From: Pseudomonas xionganensis
GTDB lineage: Bacteria; Pseudomonadota; Gammaproteobacteria; Pseudomonadales; Pseudomonadaceae
Reading direction: 5' to 3'
Assembly (NCBI RefSeq): GCF_009763245.1
Contig: NZ_WKJZ01000002.1
Location: 312,707-376,706, forward strand
DNA: 64,000 nucleotides
Shown: positions 16,004 to 26,364 of the stretch, piece by piece
Layout: each line of letters begins with the position of its first letter
Numbering within the stretch: the first letter of the stretch is position 1
Notes under the pieces: generated by a model
The model's input: the letters and a program-made list of their open reading frames with translations, nothing else
Database searches by the model: none
What the model was told of the DNA's origin: nothing
Position numbers and translations under genes: made by a program

Positions 16004-18339
16004 GAGTGCACCTCGCGGTTGGCAGCCTCGTGGTATTGCCCCAGCCAGCTTTCGAAGGCCTGGGCCGCCAGGGGCCGACTGATCAGATAGCCCTGGGCGG
16101 TGTCGCATTGCCAATGCTGCAGCAGACTCAGGCTGCGCTCGTACTCGACCCCCTCGGCCACCACCTTGAGGCCCAGGCTGTGACTCATGTCGATGGTGGA
16201 GCGCACGATGACCGCGTCTTCACTGGCTTCGTCCAGTTCGCGGATAAACGACTGGTCGATCTTCAGCTCCTGCACGGGCATGCGCTTGAGCTGGGTCAGG
16301 GAGGAGTAGCCAGTGCCGAAATCATCCACCGACAGGCCGATGCCGGATGCCCGCAGATCCTGCAGCACCTGCAGGGCCAGCTTGGGGTTGAGCATCACCC
16401 CGCTTTCGGTGACTTCAAAGATCAGCTGCTCAGCCGGCACCTGGTATTGCCCCAGCAGCTGCGCCACCCGTTGCGGCAGCTGCGGGTCGATCAGGTCGGC
16501 GGTGGAGATATTCAGCGACACCTGCACTCGCAGATCCCGCTCGGCCCACTCGGCCAGCTGGCGCATCACCTCTTCGATCACCCAGGCGGTGAGCGCCTGA
16601 ATGCTGCCGGTGTGTTCGGCCAGGGGGATAAATTCCCCCGGCGAGACCATGCCCAGCTGCGGGTGCTGCCAGCGCAGCAGGGCCTCGGCCTGGCGTACCC
16701 GGCCGCTGGCAATATCCAGTTTGGGCTGGTAGTGCAGCAGCAACTCGCCACTTTCCGGGGCGCGGCGCAGGTCGCGGATCAGCAGCATCTGCCGTTGTCG
16801 GGCATCGTCGCGGCCACGCTGATACAGCTGCATGCGACCCGGCTGCTGAGCGGCGTCCTGCATGGCGATACCGGCCCGGCGCAGCAGGTCTTCGGGGTTG
16901 TCACCATCGCCGGGGAAGGCGGCGATGCCGAAGCGGCAGTCCAGGATCACGTCCTGGGTGCCGATATGCAGTGGCTTGAGCAACAGTTGCTGAAGTTTGT
17001 CGGCAATGGCCACGGCGCTGTCACTGTCGCAGTTATCCAATTGCAGGAGGAACTCATCGGCGATCAGCCGTGCCAGGCTGTCACCCGGCCGCAGCGCCGC
17101 CTGCAGGCGCCGGCCCAGTTGCTGCAGGGCCAGATCGCCGCCTTCCTGGCCGAGGCTGTCGTTGACCGCGCGGAAGTTACCAATGCCGAGATGCAGCAAC
17201 GCGGTGCGACGCCCGGCGGTGATGGCGCTACCCAGACGTTCCAGGGCCAGGGTGCGATTGGGCAGACCGGTGAGCGCGTCGTGCAAGGCGTTGTGGGCCA
17301 GCTGCCGCTCGCGTTCGGCGATACCCGTCTGCATGCTCTGCAGGGCCTTGGCCAGGCTGCCCAGCTCGTCACTGCGCTGCATGGCAATGGCCACCTGATA
17401 ATCCCCCTGCCCTACCCGCTCGGCCACGGCCGCCAGTTGCTGGACCGGCTGCGACACATTGCGCGCCAGCAGCAGCGCACCACCCAGGGAGGCGAGCAGG
17501 GCCGCCAGGGCAATCAGCAGGATATCGCGATCCAGCCCGGCAAAGGCCTGCTCGGCCTGGGTCAGGGATTTGTGCAGCAAGGCCTGGACAGCAAAGCCTT
17601 CACCTTCGGCCAGGGAGAGCTGCAGGCCCAGGTACTGCTGCTCGGCCAGACGCTGCACCTGATCGAAGGTGGCTGAAGACAGAGAGGCCTGCAACTGCAG
17701 GCGCTGGGGCTCGCTCAGGGTGCTGATCCAGATATCCGCCTGGCCCTGCTGGCTGGCCACCAGGGTCAGATCCAGGTGGGTCAGTTCGCGCAGCTCTGCG
17801 GCAAAGGCCTGATCCACGACAAAGCCCATCATCACCCGGGCAATCGGCAGCGGCGCATTGACGCTGGTCTGCACCAGCAGGTAGATGCGCTCGGCAATGG
17901 GCATCAGAAAAATCGTCACGCCTTCGCGCTGGCGCTGCATCACCTGCTCACTCAGGCGCTGGGCTATGGCCCCGCTGATCTGCGGCTCGGTGCTGACCTC
18001 CAGGCTGCCATCGAGGTCGAGCATCATCACCGCGGCGGCATTGATCCGCGCGCCGTGGTTGGCCAGGGCCGAGCGGATGGTGTCGCGATCGTCGCTGGCC
18101 AGCGCCTCCTTGAAGCCGAAATCCGCGGCCAGCACCTGCACCGCATCGTGCAACTGGCGTCCGCGCACCTCCAGCAACTGCTGGAACACCAGGCTGCCGA
18201 CCTCCAGCTGCTCGCGCGCCTGAGCCCGCACCGCGGCGCTGGTGGCGGTCTGCACGGCCACATACAACGCGGCGATCACCACCAGCAGCAACAGCACCAG
18301 CACACTGGCGATGCGTGTCTGGAAACTATTGCGCAGCAT
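16000..18339 (-). CDS. Membrane-bound GGDEF-EAL protein, likely c-di-GMP phosphodiesterase
   Basis: A 779-residue inner-membrane protein: helix 1 (about residues 11-30), a periplasmic sensor region (about 31-272), helix 2 (about 273-293), HAMP (294-345), GGDEF (355-510) and EAL (525-770). The cyclase motif at 426-430 reads IADEF in place of GGDEF, so diguanylate cyclase activity is probably lost. The EAL domain keeps its key motifs: [30 protein letters not shown] and VAEGVE. Hydrolysis of c-di-GMP is therefore likely. The start [15 protein letters not shown] overlaps the upstream cupredoxin-like gene by 14 bases; the longer frame back to 18465 lies inside that gene. The periplasmic stimulus may involve the neighbouring cupredoxin or globin proteins (inference). 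Confidence 0.9.
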   Translation of the reverse strand: MLRNSFQTRIASVLVLLLLVVIAALYVAVQTATSAAVRAQAREQLEVGSLVFQQLLEVRGRQLHDAVQVLAADFGFKEALASDDRDTIRSALANHGARINAAAVMMLDLDGSLEVSTEPQISGAIAQRLSEQVMQRQREGVTIFLMPIAERIYLLVQTSVNAPLPIARVMMGFVVDQAFAAELRELTHLDLTLVASQQGQADIWISTLSEPQRLQLQASLSSATFDQVQRLAEQQYLGLQLSLAEGEGFAVQALLHKSLTQAEQAFAGLDRDILLIALAALLASLGGALLLARNVSQPVQQLAAVAERVGQGDYQVAIAMQRSDELGSLAKALQSMQTGIAERERQLAHNALHDALTGLPNRTLALERLGSAITAGRRTALLHLGIGNFRAVNDSLGQEGGDLALQQLGRRLQAALRPGDSLARLIADEFLLQLDNCDSDSAVAIADKLQQLLLKPLHIGTQDVILDCRFGIAAFPGDGDNPEDLLRRAGIAMQDAAQQPGRMQLYQRGRDDARQRQMLLIRDLRRAPESGELLLHYQPKLDIASGRVRQAEALLRWQHPQLGMVSPGEFIPLAEHTGSIQALTAWVIEEVMRQLAEWAERDLRVQVSLNISTADLIDPQLPQRVAQLLGQYQVPAEQLIFEVTESGVMLNPKLALQVLQDLRASGIGLSVDDFGTGYSSLTQLKRMPVQELKIDQSFIRELDEASEDAVIVRSTIDMSHSLGLKVVAEGVEYERSLSLLQHWQCDTAQGYLISRPLAAQAFESWLGQYHEAANREVHS

Positions 18340-19003
18340 CACGGGCCTGCTTGAAGGCATCGCCAAAGCTGCTCTTCGGGGCGCTGCCCGGCGCCGCCAC
18401 AGCCGCTTGCACGGCCAGGCTATAGCGCTGTGTACTGAGCCCCTCGCCCAGCTGCAGCTCTCCACCGGGCTGGCTCAACATATCCGCCAACTTCGGGTGC
18501 CAGAGGCTGACCCGATAGCGTCCGGGCGGCAGCGCATCGAGCTGTACCCGGCCCTGCTCGTCACTGACGGCAAACCAGGGATCGTCGGTGACATACACAT
18601 AGCCCAGCATCCAGTCATGGATATTGCAGCCCAGCACCACCACCCCGGGCGTATCGAACAGCACCGGCGCGCTGGGCGTGCCCTTGTACAGGCGCAACTC
18701 GAAACGCTTGGCCGGCGAGAAGGAGTAGACGTGATGGCGGATATCGTCGCTGTTGGGGAAGCTCACCGCCGTGCCGGTGCGCACCGCCAGTACATGGGGC
18801 ACAAACTGCTGAGCGCGCTGATCCATCAACCCGGGCGCGGCCTGGGGCGCCTCACCCAAGGGCCCCTGCAGGCTGATCACGGCACTGCCCAAGGGTTGAC
18901 CGGCACTGTCGACCAGCTCGGCCTGCAGGCTGGCGGCCCAGAGTGAAGGAGCGGCGAGAACCAGCAGCCCCAGCCACAGCGCTCGGAAAACAGACATGCT
19001 CAT
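18326..19003 (-). CDS. Cupredoxin-like periplasmic protein (annotated elsewhere as methylamine utilization protein)
   Basis: A 225-residue protein with a signal peptide (cleavage near LWAASLQ). Residues about 25-145 form a plastocyanin-like domain with the type-1 copper ligand pattern: His in [12 protein letters not shown], Cys and His in [11 protein letters not shown], and a Met beside it. The second half ([20 protein letters not shown]) resembles a carboxypeptidase-regulatory-type beta sandwich. Proteins of this type are often labelled methylamine utilization protein without evidence. It leads the operon to the GGDEF-EAL, DUF3034 and globin genes, so periplasmic electron transfer or copper/redox sensing is plausible. 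A second Met two codons in could also be the start; no strong ribosome site is seen. Confidence 0.75.
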   Translation of the reverse strand: MSMSVFRALWLGLLVLAAPSLWAASLQAELVDSAGQPLGSAVISLQGPLGEAPQAAPGLMDQRAQQFVPHVLAVRTGTAVSFPNSDDIRHHVYSFSPAKRFELRLYKGTPSAPVLFDTPGVVVLGCNIHDWMLGYVYVTDDPWFAVSDEQGRVQLDALPPGRYRVSLWHPKLADMLSQPGGELQLGEGLSTQRYSLAVQAAVAAPGSAPKSSFGDAFKQARDAAQ

Positions 19004-19182
19004 AAAAGGTACTCATAGGGGACGCAGGCAGGGCAGCAACAGACAGCATGCCCTCACCACTTCATGCGCCGGTGCCATGCAGCTTAGTCGGGCCAAGGCC
19101 TCAGGTCATCCGCAAAGCAGCAGCACAAGGACACAAGTACGATGTACGGGCTTTTCCGGGGGAAGGTTTGTGTTACGGCGTT

Positions 19183-19935
19183 TTACTCGGCACCGCGCAG
19201 GCGCTTGGGGGTCAGCCCCAGGTAGCGACGCATGGCGGTGGTCAGGGCGCTCTGGCTGGAAAAGCCGCATTCTTCGGCGATGCGCACCAGCGGCAGAGGG
19301 CTTTCGCGCAGCAACCGGGCGGCGCGATCCAGGCGGGTTTTCAGCAGGTACTGATGGGGCGTCAGGCCCACGCTGTCCTTGAACTGGGCGTGGAAGTGAC
19401 TGGGGCTCAGGCAGGCTTCCTGGGCCAGTTCGGCGACGCTGATGCGCCGCGCCAGGTGTTCGAGGATATAACGGTCGATGCGCTCCATATCCAGCGGCCC
19501 CGGCGTGCGTCCGGTCTGCTCGCCGAACAGGCGCAGGTGCAGGGCGCGCAGCAGCACGCCGCCCAGGGAGCGCGCCAGCATGGGGTCGGAACCGTAGCGT
19601 TCCAGCTCGGCGCCGGCATAACTGAGCAGGTTCTGAAAGTCGGCATCCAGCTGCGGGTAACGTGGCGTCTCGAACAGATGGGTCAACAGGGCCAGGTCCG
19701 CATCCGGGGTGCCCTGCTCGTCCAGGTCGATGATCAGCATGCGGTTGTCGCCCATGCCGGCGAACTGATGATCGGCATCCCCCGGCACCAGGCAGGCGCG
19801 CATGCGGCACACCTCGCCGCCGCGCCCGTTGACCTCGAACTCCGCCCGCCCAGCCAGGGACAACACCAGTTGATGGTGGTCATGGGTGTGCTCGTGGGCT
19901 TGATCATCGAGACGCAGCAGGCGCGCTTTGAACAT
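19183..19935 (-). CDS. AraC family transcriptional regulator
   Basis: A 250-residue cytoplasmic regulator. The N-terminal half is an AraC-type cupin ([33 protein letters not shown]) that would bind a small ligand. The C-terminal half carries the two helix-turn-helix motifs ([20 protein letters not shown], and [20 protein letters not shown] followed by [10 protein letters not shown]). P. aeruginosa has an AraC-type proline regulator, PruR, near putA; this gene lies 6 kb from putA and other genes intervene, so it could be that orthologue but this is not established. It is divergent from the chemoreceptor-like gene and 180 bases upstream of the cupredoxin operon on the same strand. Confidence 0.88.
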   Translation of the reverse strand: MFKARLLRLDDQAHEHTHDHHQLVLSLAGRAEFEVNGRGGEVCRMRACLVPGDADHQFAGMGDNRMLIIDLDEQGTPDADLALLTHLFETPRYPQLDADFQNLLSYAGAELERYGSDPMLARSLGGVLLRALHLRLFGEQTGRTPGPLDMERIDRYILEHLARRISVAELAQEACLSPSHFHAQFKDSVGLTPHQYLLKTRLDRAARLLRESPLPLVRIAEECGFSSQSALTTAMRRYLGLTPKRLRGAE

Positions 19936-20068
19936 GACAGGGGCAATCCGGAGGCGATGGTGGAACTTTAACCAGTTGCGCCCCCGCTCGTCACCCTCAC
20001 CGACCAGTGGCTGGCCAGTATCTTGCTACCAGTGGCTTATGCCTTTCCGCTTCAGGGAGCCTCTGCCC

Positions 20069-21160
20069 ATGTCCAGCGCCCATTCCAGCGCCCCCGCACT
20101 TCGTCCCCAGGGCTTATTCTGGCTGGTGATTGCCTGCTGGCTGGCCAGCATGGCGCTGGCCCTGCACGACCAGCCCTGGCCGGCTCTGCTGGCGTTGCTG
20201 GGCGGCCTGCTGAGCTATCAGTGGCAGCACCAGCGCCAGCAGCGTCAACTGCAACAACTGCAGCACGGGCTGGTTCAGTTGGGCGCCGACGGCGCCCCGG
20301 ATCTGCACGACCTGATTCTCCAGCACAGCCAGCAACAGCGCAGTGCCGAACGCCTGCGCAGCGAGGTGCAGTTCGCCGGCCAGGCCCTGGTAACCATGGC
20401 TGCTGACGCCGAACAACGCAGCCAGAACCAGGGCCAGCAGGTGGAGCAGATCGACCAGGCCAGCGCTGCCATCGCTCAGACCCTGACGCGCATCCAGCAA
20501 CTCGGCCAGCAGGCGGCCAGCGCCTTCCAGCTGGCGCACCAAAAAAGTGAAGCTGGCTGCCAGGACGCCCAATCCGTGGGCGCGGCCATGCGCGACATTC
20601 GCCATAGCCTGGGCCGCACCGCCGAGGCAGTGAGCCAGCTGCTGAACCATACCCAGGCGGTGGAAAGCTCCCTGCACAGCATCCAGAGCCTGGCCAAGCA
20701 GACCCAGCTGCTGGCCCTCAATGCCTCCATCGAAGCGGCCCGGGCCGGCGAGCACGGCCGTGGTTTTGCCGTGGTTGCCAACGAGGTACGCCAACTGTCC
20801 CAGGCCAGTGACCAGGCCGCGCTGCAGATCACCCGGGTGGTGAGCGATATCGGCCAGGCCGTGCACAGCGTCCGCCACGAAGTGGAGGAACATCGCCAGC
20901 TGCTGGATCAGGGCGCCAGCCAGAGCCAGGCCCTGGCCAACGAGTTGCACCAGCTGGCCCAGCACAACCAGCTCAGCCTGGATCAGCTGCACAGCCTGCA
21001 ACAGGCCCTGGATGAACACGGCAGCGCCAGCCAGGTGCTGCACCAGCAGCTGCATGGCATCGCCAGCGCCACCGCAGCCCAGCGCGAACAGTCCCACGAG
21101 CTGCACAGCCTGACCCAGTACCTGAGTCGGTTGACCACAGTCGCTACCCCTTCGAGGTGA
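20069..21160 (+). CDS. Short methyl-accepting chemotaxis protein-like signalling protein
   Basis: A 363-residue protein. Two closely spaced N-terminal helices ([17 protein letters not shown] and [14 protein letters not shown]) form a hairpin with no periplasmic domain; then come a Gln-rich coiled coil and the conserved signalling tip ([36 protein letters not shown]). No HAMP is visible. The start at 20069 has CAGGGAG nine bases upstream and is preferred over the upstream in-frame ATG at 19928, which would overlap the AraC gene. The product should interact with CheA/CheW, but it has lost the external sensing domain. The next two genes follow after 3 and 182 bases and may supply its input. Confidence 0.85.
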   Translation: MSSAHSSAPALRPQGLFWLVIACWLASMALALHDQPWPALLALLGGLLSYQWQHQRQQRQLQQLQHGLVQLGADGAPDLHDLILQHSQQQRSAERLRSEVQFAGQALVTMAADAEQRSQNQGQQVEQIDQASAAIAQTLTRIQQLGQQAASAFQLAHQKSEAGCQDAQSVGAAMRDIRHSLGRTAEAVSQLLNHTQAVESSLHSIQSLAKQTQLLALNASIEAARAGEHGRGFAVVANEVRQLSQASDQAALQITRVVSDIGQAVHSVRHEVEEHRQLLDQGASQSQALANELHQLAQHNQLSLDQLHSLQQALDEHGSASQVLHQQLHGIASATAAQREQSHELHSLTQYLSRLTTVATPSR

Positions 21161-21163
21161 ACC

Positions 21164-21862
21164 ATGGATACCTGGCTCAATCCCGCCCTCGGCGCCCTGC
21201 TGCTGATCAGCGTCCAGGGCCTGATGCACCTGCACCGGCAACGCCGCCTGGCGCAGCAGGCCCGCCAGCACAGCGCCAGCCTGCAACTGGCTCTGGAACT
21301 GTTGCAGAACTTGCAGAAGCACCGCGGTCTCGGCCCCTTGAACGATGCGCCAAGCCTGCGCCAGCGCAATGAAATCGCTCACCAGCTGGATCTGCTCTGG
21401 CGGCGCTGGCCAGGCGCCAGCGCCGCCCTGCCGGATCTGGCAACCCGCTGGCCGGCCCTGCGTGCCCAACCCGCCGACTTCAATGGCCACTGCCAACTAA
21501 TCGAACAGGTGCTGGCAGCCATCCAGTTACTGGAGCTGCGCCTCGGCGCCCACCACAGCGGCCCTCTGCCCGGCATCGGCGAGGCCTGCCGCGGCCTGGA
21601 AGACCTCGGTCGGCTGCGTGCCCTGTCGGTTCGGGCCGCCAACCACTCGCGCTGCCCACTGGAGCTGCAGATCCAGATGCGCTACCTGTGTCAGCGGCTC
21701 GCCGGTTCCAGCTGCGAACAGCCTGTGCAGCGGGTGATCGAGCGCCTGGACCGCGAACTGATCGGCGCAGCGCAGATTCGCCTGGCTCCCATGGACTGTT
21801 TCGCCCTGCTTACACCGCTAATCGATGAACGCCTGCAAGGCATGCAGGCGCGCCTGGCCTGA
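21164..21862 (+). CDS. Membrane-anchored protein with NIT-like helical domain, copy 1
   Basis: A 232-residue protein with one N-terminal helix (about residues 6-22) followed by HRQRR, which by the positive-inside rule places the rest in the cytoplasm. The main part is helical, beginning ALELLQNLQKHRGLG, which recalls the start of nitrate/nitrite-sensing NIT domains (QxxRG type), then QPADFNGHCQLIEQVL, EDLGRLRALSVRAANHSRC and IRLAPMDCFALLTPLIDE. I do not recognise a named family. It starts three bases after the chemoreceptor-like gene, so the two are cotranscribed, and its paralogue lies next. A role as a partner of the receptor is inference. Confidence 0.65.
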   Translation: MDTWLNPALGALLLISVQGLMHLHRQRRLAQQARQHSASLQLALELLQNLQKHRGLGPLNDAPSLRQRNEIAHQLDLLWRRWPGASAALPDLATRWPALRAQPADFNGHCQLIEQVLAAIQLLELRLGAHHSGPLPGIGEACRGLEDLGRLRALSVRAANHSRCPLELQIQMRYLCQRLAGSSCEQPVQRVIERLDRELIGAAQIRLAPMDCFALLTPLIDERLQGMQARLA

Positions 21863-22044
21863 AAACGGGCAGCCGCGCGCACCAAATTGGCCAGCCGACG
21901 CCGCCTGCGCACAACAAGGAGGCAGATCAACCCCCGCTGGATAAGTAATAAGTCCGCAATAGAGCGGCTCCAGGCAGCTGGCAGGAGAGTTGCAATGGCT
22001 CTACCTGCACGCTTTTCGTGCCACTGCCGCTGCAAGGAGTCACC

Positions 22045-22752
22045 ATGGAACTCGGTCTTGCCATTGCCCTGGCCCTGGGTCTTTATCTGCTGGGTCACTA
22101 CCTCAACCGCCGCGCCCACCGGCAACATCAACAGCATCTCAATGCCCTGCAGAGCGCCACCCTGCAACGTGCCATTGCCCTGCTGCAACACCTGCAAAAG
22201 CACCGCGGCCTGGGCGCCCAGCAGGACATCAGCAGCGTCAGCCAGCGCAATGTTCTGGCCCGCCAACTCGACCAGCTCTGGCTCAACTGGCCAGGTCCCA
22301 GCCTGCAGCTTGCGCCCCTGCAGCAAGACTGGCCGAAACTGCGCCGCCATCCGGCCGACTTCGCAGCCCACTGTCAGGTCATCGAGGGCCTGCTGCAGGT
22401 GATCGAGCAGCTGGAGGAACGCCTGCGCCTGGCCGGCAATCCGCCCCTGCAGGGCATCGGCGCACTCTGCCGCAGCCTCGAAGACCTCGCCCGCCTGCGC
22501 GGCCTGGCAGTACGCGCAGCCAACTACCAGCGCTGCCCCAGCGGCCTGCAGGAGCAGATGCGTCAGCTCTGCCACAAACTGGAGCACAGTGGCGCCAGCA
22601 CCGCCCTGCACCAGACCCTGCAGCGCCTGGAGCAGGACCTGATCGACGCTCCCCGGATACGCCTGGCGCCACGGGACTGCTTCGAACTGTTTGCGCCACT
22701 TATCGACGACTGCCTGGGGCCGCTGCGGCACAATCCTGGTCTGGGCCTGTGA
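22045..22752 (+). CDS. Membrane-anchored protein with NIT-like helical domain, copy 2
   Basis: A 235-residue paralogue of the preceding gene. The start MELGLAIALALGLYLLG has AAGGAG directly upstream and gives one N-terminal helix; the longer frame from 22018 adds nine residues without support. Shared landmarks are LLQHLQKHRGLG, RQLDQLWLNWPG, HPADFAAHCQVIEGLL, LEDLARLRGLAVRAANYQRC and IRLAPRDCFELFAPLIDD. Roughly half the positions match copy 1, so the duplication is old. The 182-base gap before it (21863-22044) has no gene. Function unknown. Confidence 0.65.
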   Translation: MELGLAIALALGLYLLGHYLNRRAHRQHQQHLNALQSATLQRAIALLQHLQKHRGLGAQQDISSVSQRNVLARQLDQLWLNWPGPSLQLAPLQQDWPKLRRHPADFAAHCQVIEGLLQVIEQLEERLRLAGNPPLQGIGALCRSLEDLARLRGLAVRAANYQRCPSGLQEQMRQLCHKLEHSGASTALHQTLQRLEQDLIDAPRIRLAPRDCFELFAPLIDDCLGPLRHNPGLGL

Positions 22753-22810
22753 CCACCACCCGAGCAAAACCGCTATGCTGGCGCCTACTGTCTACTGACC
22801 GGAGCCCGCC

Positions 22811-23209
22811 ATGCCCGTTCTGCGTTTAACACTCGTGCTCGGCCTCGCCCTGCTAAGCGCCTGCGCACAAAAATCCACCACCAGCCTGGCCCTGCACCAG
22901 AAACAGCAGAGCCAGTGTCCGTTGACCCTGCACACGGGCCAGCAACTTATCCTGCGCATGCCCAGCAACCCCACCACAGGCTTTCGCTGGCTAGTGCGCG
23001 ACTCGGCCGCCAACGTTCTGCAAAGCCTCGGCCCCGAGGTCTACAGCAACCCGGAAGATGCAGGGCTGGTCGGCAGCGCCGGGGTTTCCACCTGGCGTTT
23101 CGAGGCCATACAGGCGGGGGAAGGTCGCCTACACCTGACCTATGAGCGCCCCTGGGAAGTCGGCGTGGTGCCCGCCCAACGCTTCGACTGCGAGATTCGG
23201 GTCAAGTAA
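22811..23209 (+). CDS. Chagasin-type (I42) protease inhibitor, lipoprotein
   Basis: A 132-residue protein with a signal peptide and lipobox (LSAC, lipidated Cys18). The mature part carries the three loops of chagasin-family inhibitors of papain-like cysteine proteases: NPTTGF (53-58), the Gly-rich loop before STWRFEA, and RPWEVG near the end. Chagasin-like bacterial proteins are about 110-130 residues, so this is complete. It would sit in the periplasm or outer membrane. The target protease is unknown and none is encoded nearby. Confidence 0.82.
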   Translation: MPVLRLTLVLGLALLSACAQKSTTSLALHQKQQSQCPLTLHTGQQLILRMPSNPTTGFRWLVRDSAANVLQSLGPEVYSNPEDAGLVGSAGVSTWRFEAIQAGEGRLHLTYERPWEVGVVPAQRFDCEIRVK

Positions 23210-23302
23210 GTCGGCGCCAAATACCCCTTGCCCTGACGCCTGTGGCATTGCCCGCCGCGATGGCCGGGCCCATAGTGCGGCTGCGACGAAAGGAGGGATT
23301 TG

Positions 23303-23953
23303 ATGCGCTGGTTATTCCTGGGGCTGGCAGGCGCCGCACTGTTTACCTACGCCCGCTTGCATGATCTGGTGGAACTGGGCCTGCTGAGCAAAGGCATACC
23401 AGTGCTGGCCATGCTGCTGTGGCTACGCCAGGCCCCAGCCGGCCATTATCGCCGCTGGATCAGCCTGGGCCTGCTGGCCTCACTGGCCGGCGACCTGCTG
23501 CTGGAATGGCCGGCGGATCTGTTCGTCTTCGGTCTGGGCGCCTTTCTGCTGGCCCATCTGGCCTATCTGCGTGCCTACCTGAACAGCTGCCGGCACGCCG
23601 CGTGGCCAGCCCTGCTGCTGGCGGCGAGCACTGGAGCGGGCATCTTCAGCCTGCTGGCCAGTGGCGGCCTGGGTGACCTGCTGCTGCCGGTCGGTCTCTA
23701 TGCCCTGGCCATTAGCGCCATGCTCTGGCGCGCCCTGGCCCGTCTCGGTCAAGCCCATCTGTCGCGCACGTCGACCTGGCTGGCCGCCCTTGGCGCCACC
23801 CTGTTCGTGCTCTCCGACAGCCTGATAGGCATCAACCGTTTCGTCCAGCCCTTCGCCGCCGCCCCGCTGGCCATCATGATCAGTTACTGGCTGGGCCAAT
23901 GGCTGATCGCCGCCTCCACCTTTGCCACCACAAACGAGCAGGCCCGCGATTAA
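23303..23953 (+). CDS. Lysoplasmalogenase-type (YhhN family) membrane protein
   Basis: A 216-residue integral membrane protein with seven or eight predicted helices. Conserved positions of the YhhN/TMEM86 family are visible: SLGLLASLAGDLLLEWPADL with its Gly-Asp, FGLGAFLLAHLAYL and GATLFVLSDSLIG. Mammalian relatives hydrolyse lysoplasmalogens; bacterial ones are poorly characterised, so the reaction is inferred from the family. The ATG at 23303 follows AAGGAGG; a TTG just before it is not needed. Confidence 0.83.
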   Translation: MRWLFLGLAGAALFTYARLHDLVELGLLSKGIPVLAMLLWLRQAPAGHYRRWISLGLLASLAGDLLLEWPADLFVFGLGAFLLAHLAYLRAYLNSCRHAAWPALLLAASTGAGIFSLLASGGLGDLLLPVGLYALAISAMLWRALARLGQAHLSRTSTWLAALGATLFVLSDSLIGINRFVQPFAAAPLAIMISYWLGQWLIAASTFATTNEQARD

Positions 23954-23998
23954 TCAGCTATAGCAAGTACAACAGTGACCTGATAAGGAACCGCCGCC

Positions 23999-24571
23999 AT
24001 GGCAGCGTCCAGGCATGCAGTCACCCTATGCCTTCTGTTGCTCAGCATACCCGGATGCAGCAGTCTGCTGCCCAGCGAGCACGCCGAAGCGCGTTCGCCC
24101 TTCGATGACTACCTTGACTCTGAAATGCGTTATTCCAAGGCCATTCCCGGCAAGACAACACGCTCCGAACTCTTTGCTCTGGGCTTTGACCCCCTGACCC
24201 AGAGCAACGGCAAAATGTTGTCCTTTATCGACATCCGCCTGATGTTCGTACAGGCCAATGTGCCCATCGACTATCTGCCCGACGGTTTACTACAATGCCT
24301 GCAGGCCAAGGATCGCTGCATCGGCTATGCCTTCGAGTTTAATAAAACCGATACCAAGCGGGTGGGCAACTTCTGGGCCGATGCCTTCAACTTTCGCAAG
24401 AAACGTGAGCTGCAGGGCTGGAATTTCCGCGCCGTATTCGTGCTGGTGGACAACATGCTGGTGCATAAGTTGAGCAACGGCGAGCCGAATATCCGCCGCT
24501 ACGAAGTCAAGCGTAATCCACTGGGACCGTTACAAGGGGCCGGTGGATTTATTCTCGACCAAATGCAGTAA
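23999..24571 (+). CDS. Lipoprotein of unknown function
   Basis: A 190-residue protein with a signal peptide and a lipobox ending at Cys20 (LLSIPGC). The mature part is mixed alpha/beta, with [20 protein letters not shown] near the front and [20 protein letters not shown] near the end; it holds two further Cys (CLQAKDRC). I do not recognise the family, though the [12 protein letters not shown] pattern resembles a small BamE/OmlA-type start. It lies between the YhhN gene and cmoA, with no clear link to either. Confidence 0.65.
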   Translation: MAASRHAVTLCLLLLSIPGCSSLLPSEHAEARSPFDDYLDSEMRYSKAIPGKTTRSELFALGFDPLTQSNGKMLSFIDIRLMFVQANVPIDYLPDGLLQCLQAKDRCIGYAFEFNKTDTKRVGNFWADAFNFRKKRELQGWNFRAVFVLVDNMLVHKLSNGEPNIRRYEVKRNPLGPLQGAGGFILDQMQ

Positions 24572-24635
24572 TCCAGGTTTGGCTGGGCGCCGGACTTGGC
24601 TAGAATGCCCGCCTTTGCCAGCCAGTACCGCCACC

Positions 24636-25379
24636 GTGAAACAGCAGCCCGACCGCCTCTTTGCCCAGCCCCTGGATCAGGTACCCGACTTCGTCTTCAA
24701 CGAGGACGTGGTGCGGGTCTTCCCCGACATGATCAAGCGCTCGGTGCCGGGCTACCCGACCATTGTCGAGAATATCGGCGTGCTGGCCGGACAGTTTGCC
24801 CAGCCCCATAGCATGCTGTACGACCTGGGCTGCTCCCTGGGCGCGGTGACCCAGGCCCTGCGCCGCCATGTGCAGATCGAGGATTGCCGGGTGATCGCCG
24901 TGGACAATTCCAACGCCATGGTCCAGCGCTGCCGTGAGTACCTGCACGCCCAGGACTCGATGTTTCAGGAACTGCTGCCGGTGGAGGTGATCGAGGCTGA
25001 CATTCTCAGCCTGGCGTTCCAGCCCGCCTCCCTGGTGGCACTGAATTTCACCCTGCAATTTATCCAGCCCGAACAGCGCCTCGAATTGCTCACGCGGATT
25101 CGCCAGGCCCTGTTGCCTGGCGGTGCGTTGATTCTCTCGGAAAAGCTGCGCTTCGAGGATGTGCAACAACAGGAACTGCTGGGCGATCTGCATATCGCCT
25201 TTAAACGGGCCAACGGCTACAGCGAGCTGGAAATCGCCCAGAAGCGCAGCGCCATCGAGAAGGTGATGCTGCCAGACAGCCTGGAACAGCACCGCGAGCG
25301 TCTGCTGGCTGCGGGTTTCAGCCAGGTCGTGCCCTGGTTCCGGTGCCTTAACTTCGCCTCGATGATTGCCCTGCCATGA
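24636..25379 (+). CDS. cmoA: Carboxy-S-adenosyl-L-methionine synthase CmoA
   Basis: Converts SAM and prephenate to carboxy-SAM, used for wobble uridine modification in tRNA. The 247-residue product matches the family length. The GTG at 24636 ([20 protein letters not shown]) is chosen as in other CmoA proteins; the longer frame from 24543 overlaps the lipoprotein gene. The SAM-binding motif is [17 protein letters not shown], followed by [15 protein letters not shown]. It overlaps cmoB by four bases (ATGA), so both are translated together. Confidence 0.96.
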   Translation: MKQQPDRLFAQPLDQVPDFVFNEDVVRVFPDMIKRSVPGYPTIVENIGVLAGQFAQPHSMLYDLGCSLGAVTQALRRHVQIEDCRVIAVDNSNAMVQRCREYLHAQDSMFQELLPVEVIEADILSLAFQPASLVALNFTLQFIQPEQRLELLTRIRQALLPGGALILSEKLRFEDVQQQELLGDLHIAFKRANGYSELEIAQKRSAIEKVMLPDSLEQHRERLLAAGFSQVVPWFRCLNFASMIALP

Positions 25380-26344
25380 TCAATCGCCTCGACCTCGACG
25401 CCCTGCAGGCCGCGCTGGCCGGCACACCACTGCAGGACTGGGCGGCTGATTTGCCCGGGCAGATCGACGCCAAGCTGGCGGTCGGCCATGGCGACCTACC
25501 GCGCTGGTATGGAGCCGTGCAGGCATTGCCACAACTGAACGTCGAACACCTGGAGTTACAGCACAGTTTCAGTTTTAACGGGCCGTGCGACGAGCCCACC
25601 CGCGCTGCGCTGAAAACTGCCCTGCAGGGTCTGATTCCCTGGCGCAAGGGGCCGTTTCATCTGTTTGACGTGCATGTGGATACCGAATGGCGCTCTGACT
25701 GGAAGTGGCAACGGGTCGCCCCCCATCTGGAGCTGCAGGGCAAGCGCGTGCTGGATGTGGGCTGCGGCAATGGCTACTACATGTGGCGCATGCTCGGCGC
25801 CGGCGCCCACAGCGTGGTGGGTATCGACCCCAACTGGCTGTTTCTCTGCCAGTTCCTGGCGATGAAGCACTACCTGCCGGATCAGCCCGTCTGGCACCTG
25901 CCCCTGGCCTTCGAGGAGTTGCCGGGCAAGCTGCAGGGCTTCGATACAGTGTTCTCCATGGGTGTGCTGTACCACCGCCGCTCGCCCATCGATCATTTGC
26001 TCGACCTCAAGGACTGCCTGGTCAAGGACGGCGAGCTGGTGCTGGAAACCCTGGTGGTGGAAGGCGATGTGGAGCAGGTGCTGGTGCCGGAGGACCGCTA
26101 CGCGCAGATGCGCAACGTCTGGTTCCTGCCCTCGGTGCCGGCCCTGGAGCGCTGGCTGCGCCGTGCCGGCTTTGTCGATGTGCGCTGCGTGGATGTCAGC
26201 ACCACCAGCGTGGAGGAGCAGCGCGCCACCGAGTGGATGCGCTTTCAGTCGCTGCCTGAGTTTCTCGACCCGGCCGACCATAGCCGTACCGTGGAGGGCC
26301 TGCCGGCACCCTGCCGCGCCGTGCTGGTGGCGCGCAAACCGTAA
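25376..26344 (+). CDS. cmoB: tRNA U34 carboxymethyltransferase CmoB
   Basis: Transfers the carboxymethyl group from carboxy-SAM to 5-hydroxyuridine at tRNA position 34, giving cmo5U. The protein has 322 residues, full length. The SAM-type fold is seen in [20 protein letters not shown] and in [14 protein letters not shown]; other conserved segments are [24 protein letters not shown] residues 86-106 and [16 protein letters not shown]. It is the second gene of cmoAB and is followed by a palindromic repeat. Confidence 0.96.
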   Translation: MINRLDLDALQAALAGTPLQDWAADLPGQIDAKLAVGHGDLPRWYGAVQALPQLNVEHLELQHSFSFNGPCDEPTRAALKTALQGLIPWRKGPFHLFDVHVDTEWRSDWKWQRVAPHLELQGKRVLDVGCGNGYYMWRMLGAGAHSVVGIDPNWLFLCQFLAMKHYLPDQPVWHLPLAFEELPGKLQGFDTVFSMGVLYHRRSPIDHLLDLKDCLVKDGELVLETLVVEGDVEQVLVPEDRYAQMRNVWFLPSVPALERWLRRAGFVDVRCVDVSTTSVEEQRATEWMRFQSLPEFLDPADHSRTVEGLPAPCRAVLVARKP

Positions 26345-26364
26345 ACCGGATACATCACAGCTCC

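Noticed and set aside
16006..17676. 556-codon plus-strand frame opposite the GGDEF-EAL gene
   Set aside because: Antisense composition only; the minus-strand frame has clear domains.
19183..19935. Calling the AraC gene pruR
   Set aside because: Only the general neighbourhood supports it; several unrelated genes lie between it and putA and no specific residue was recognised.
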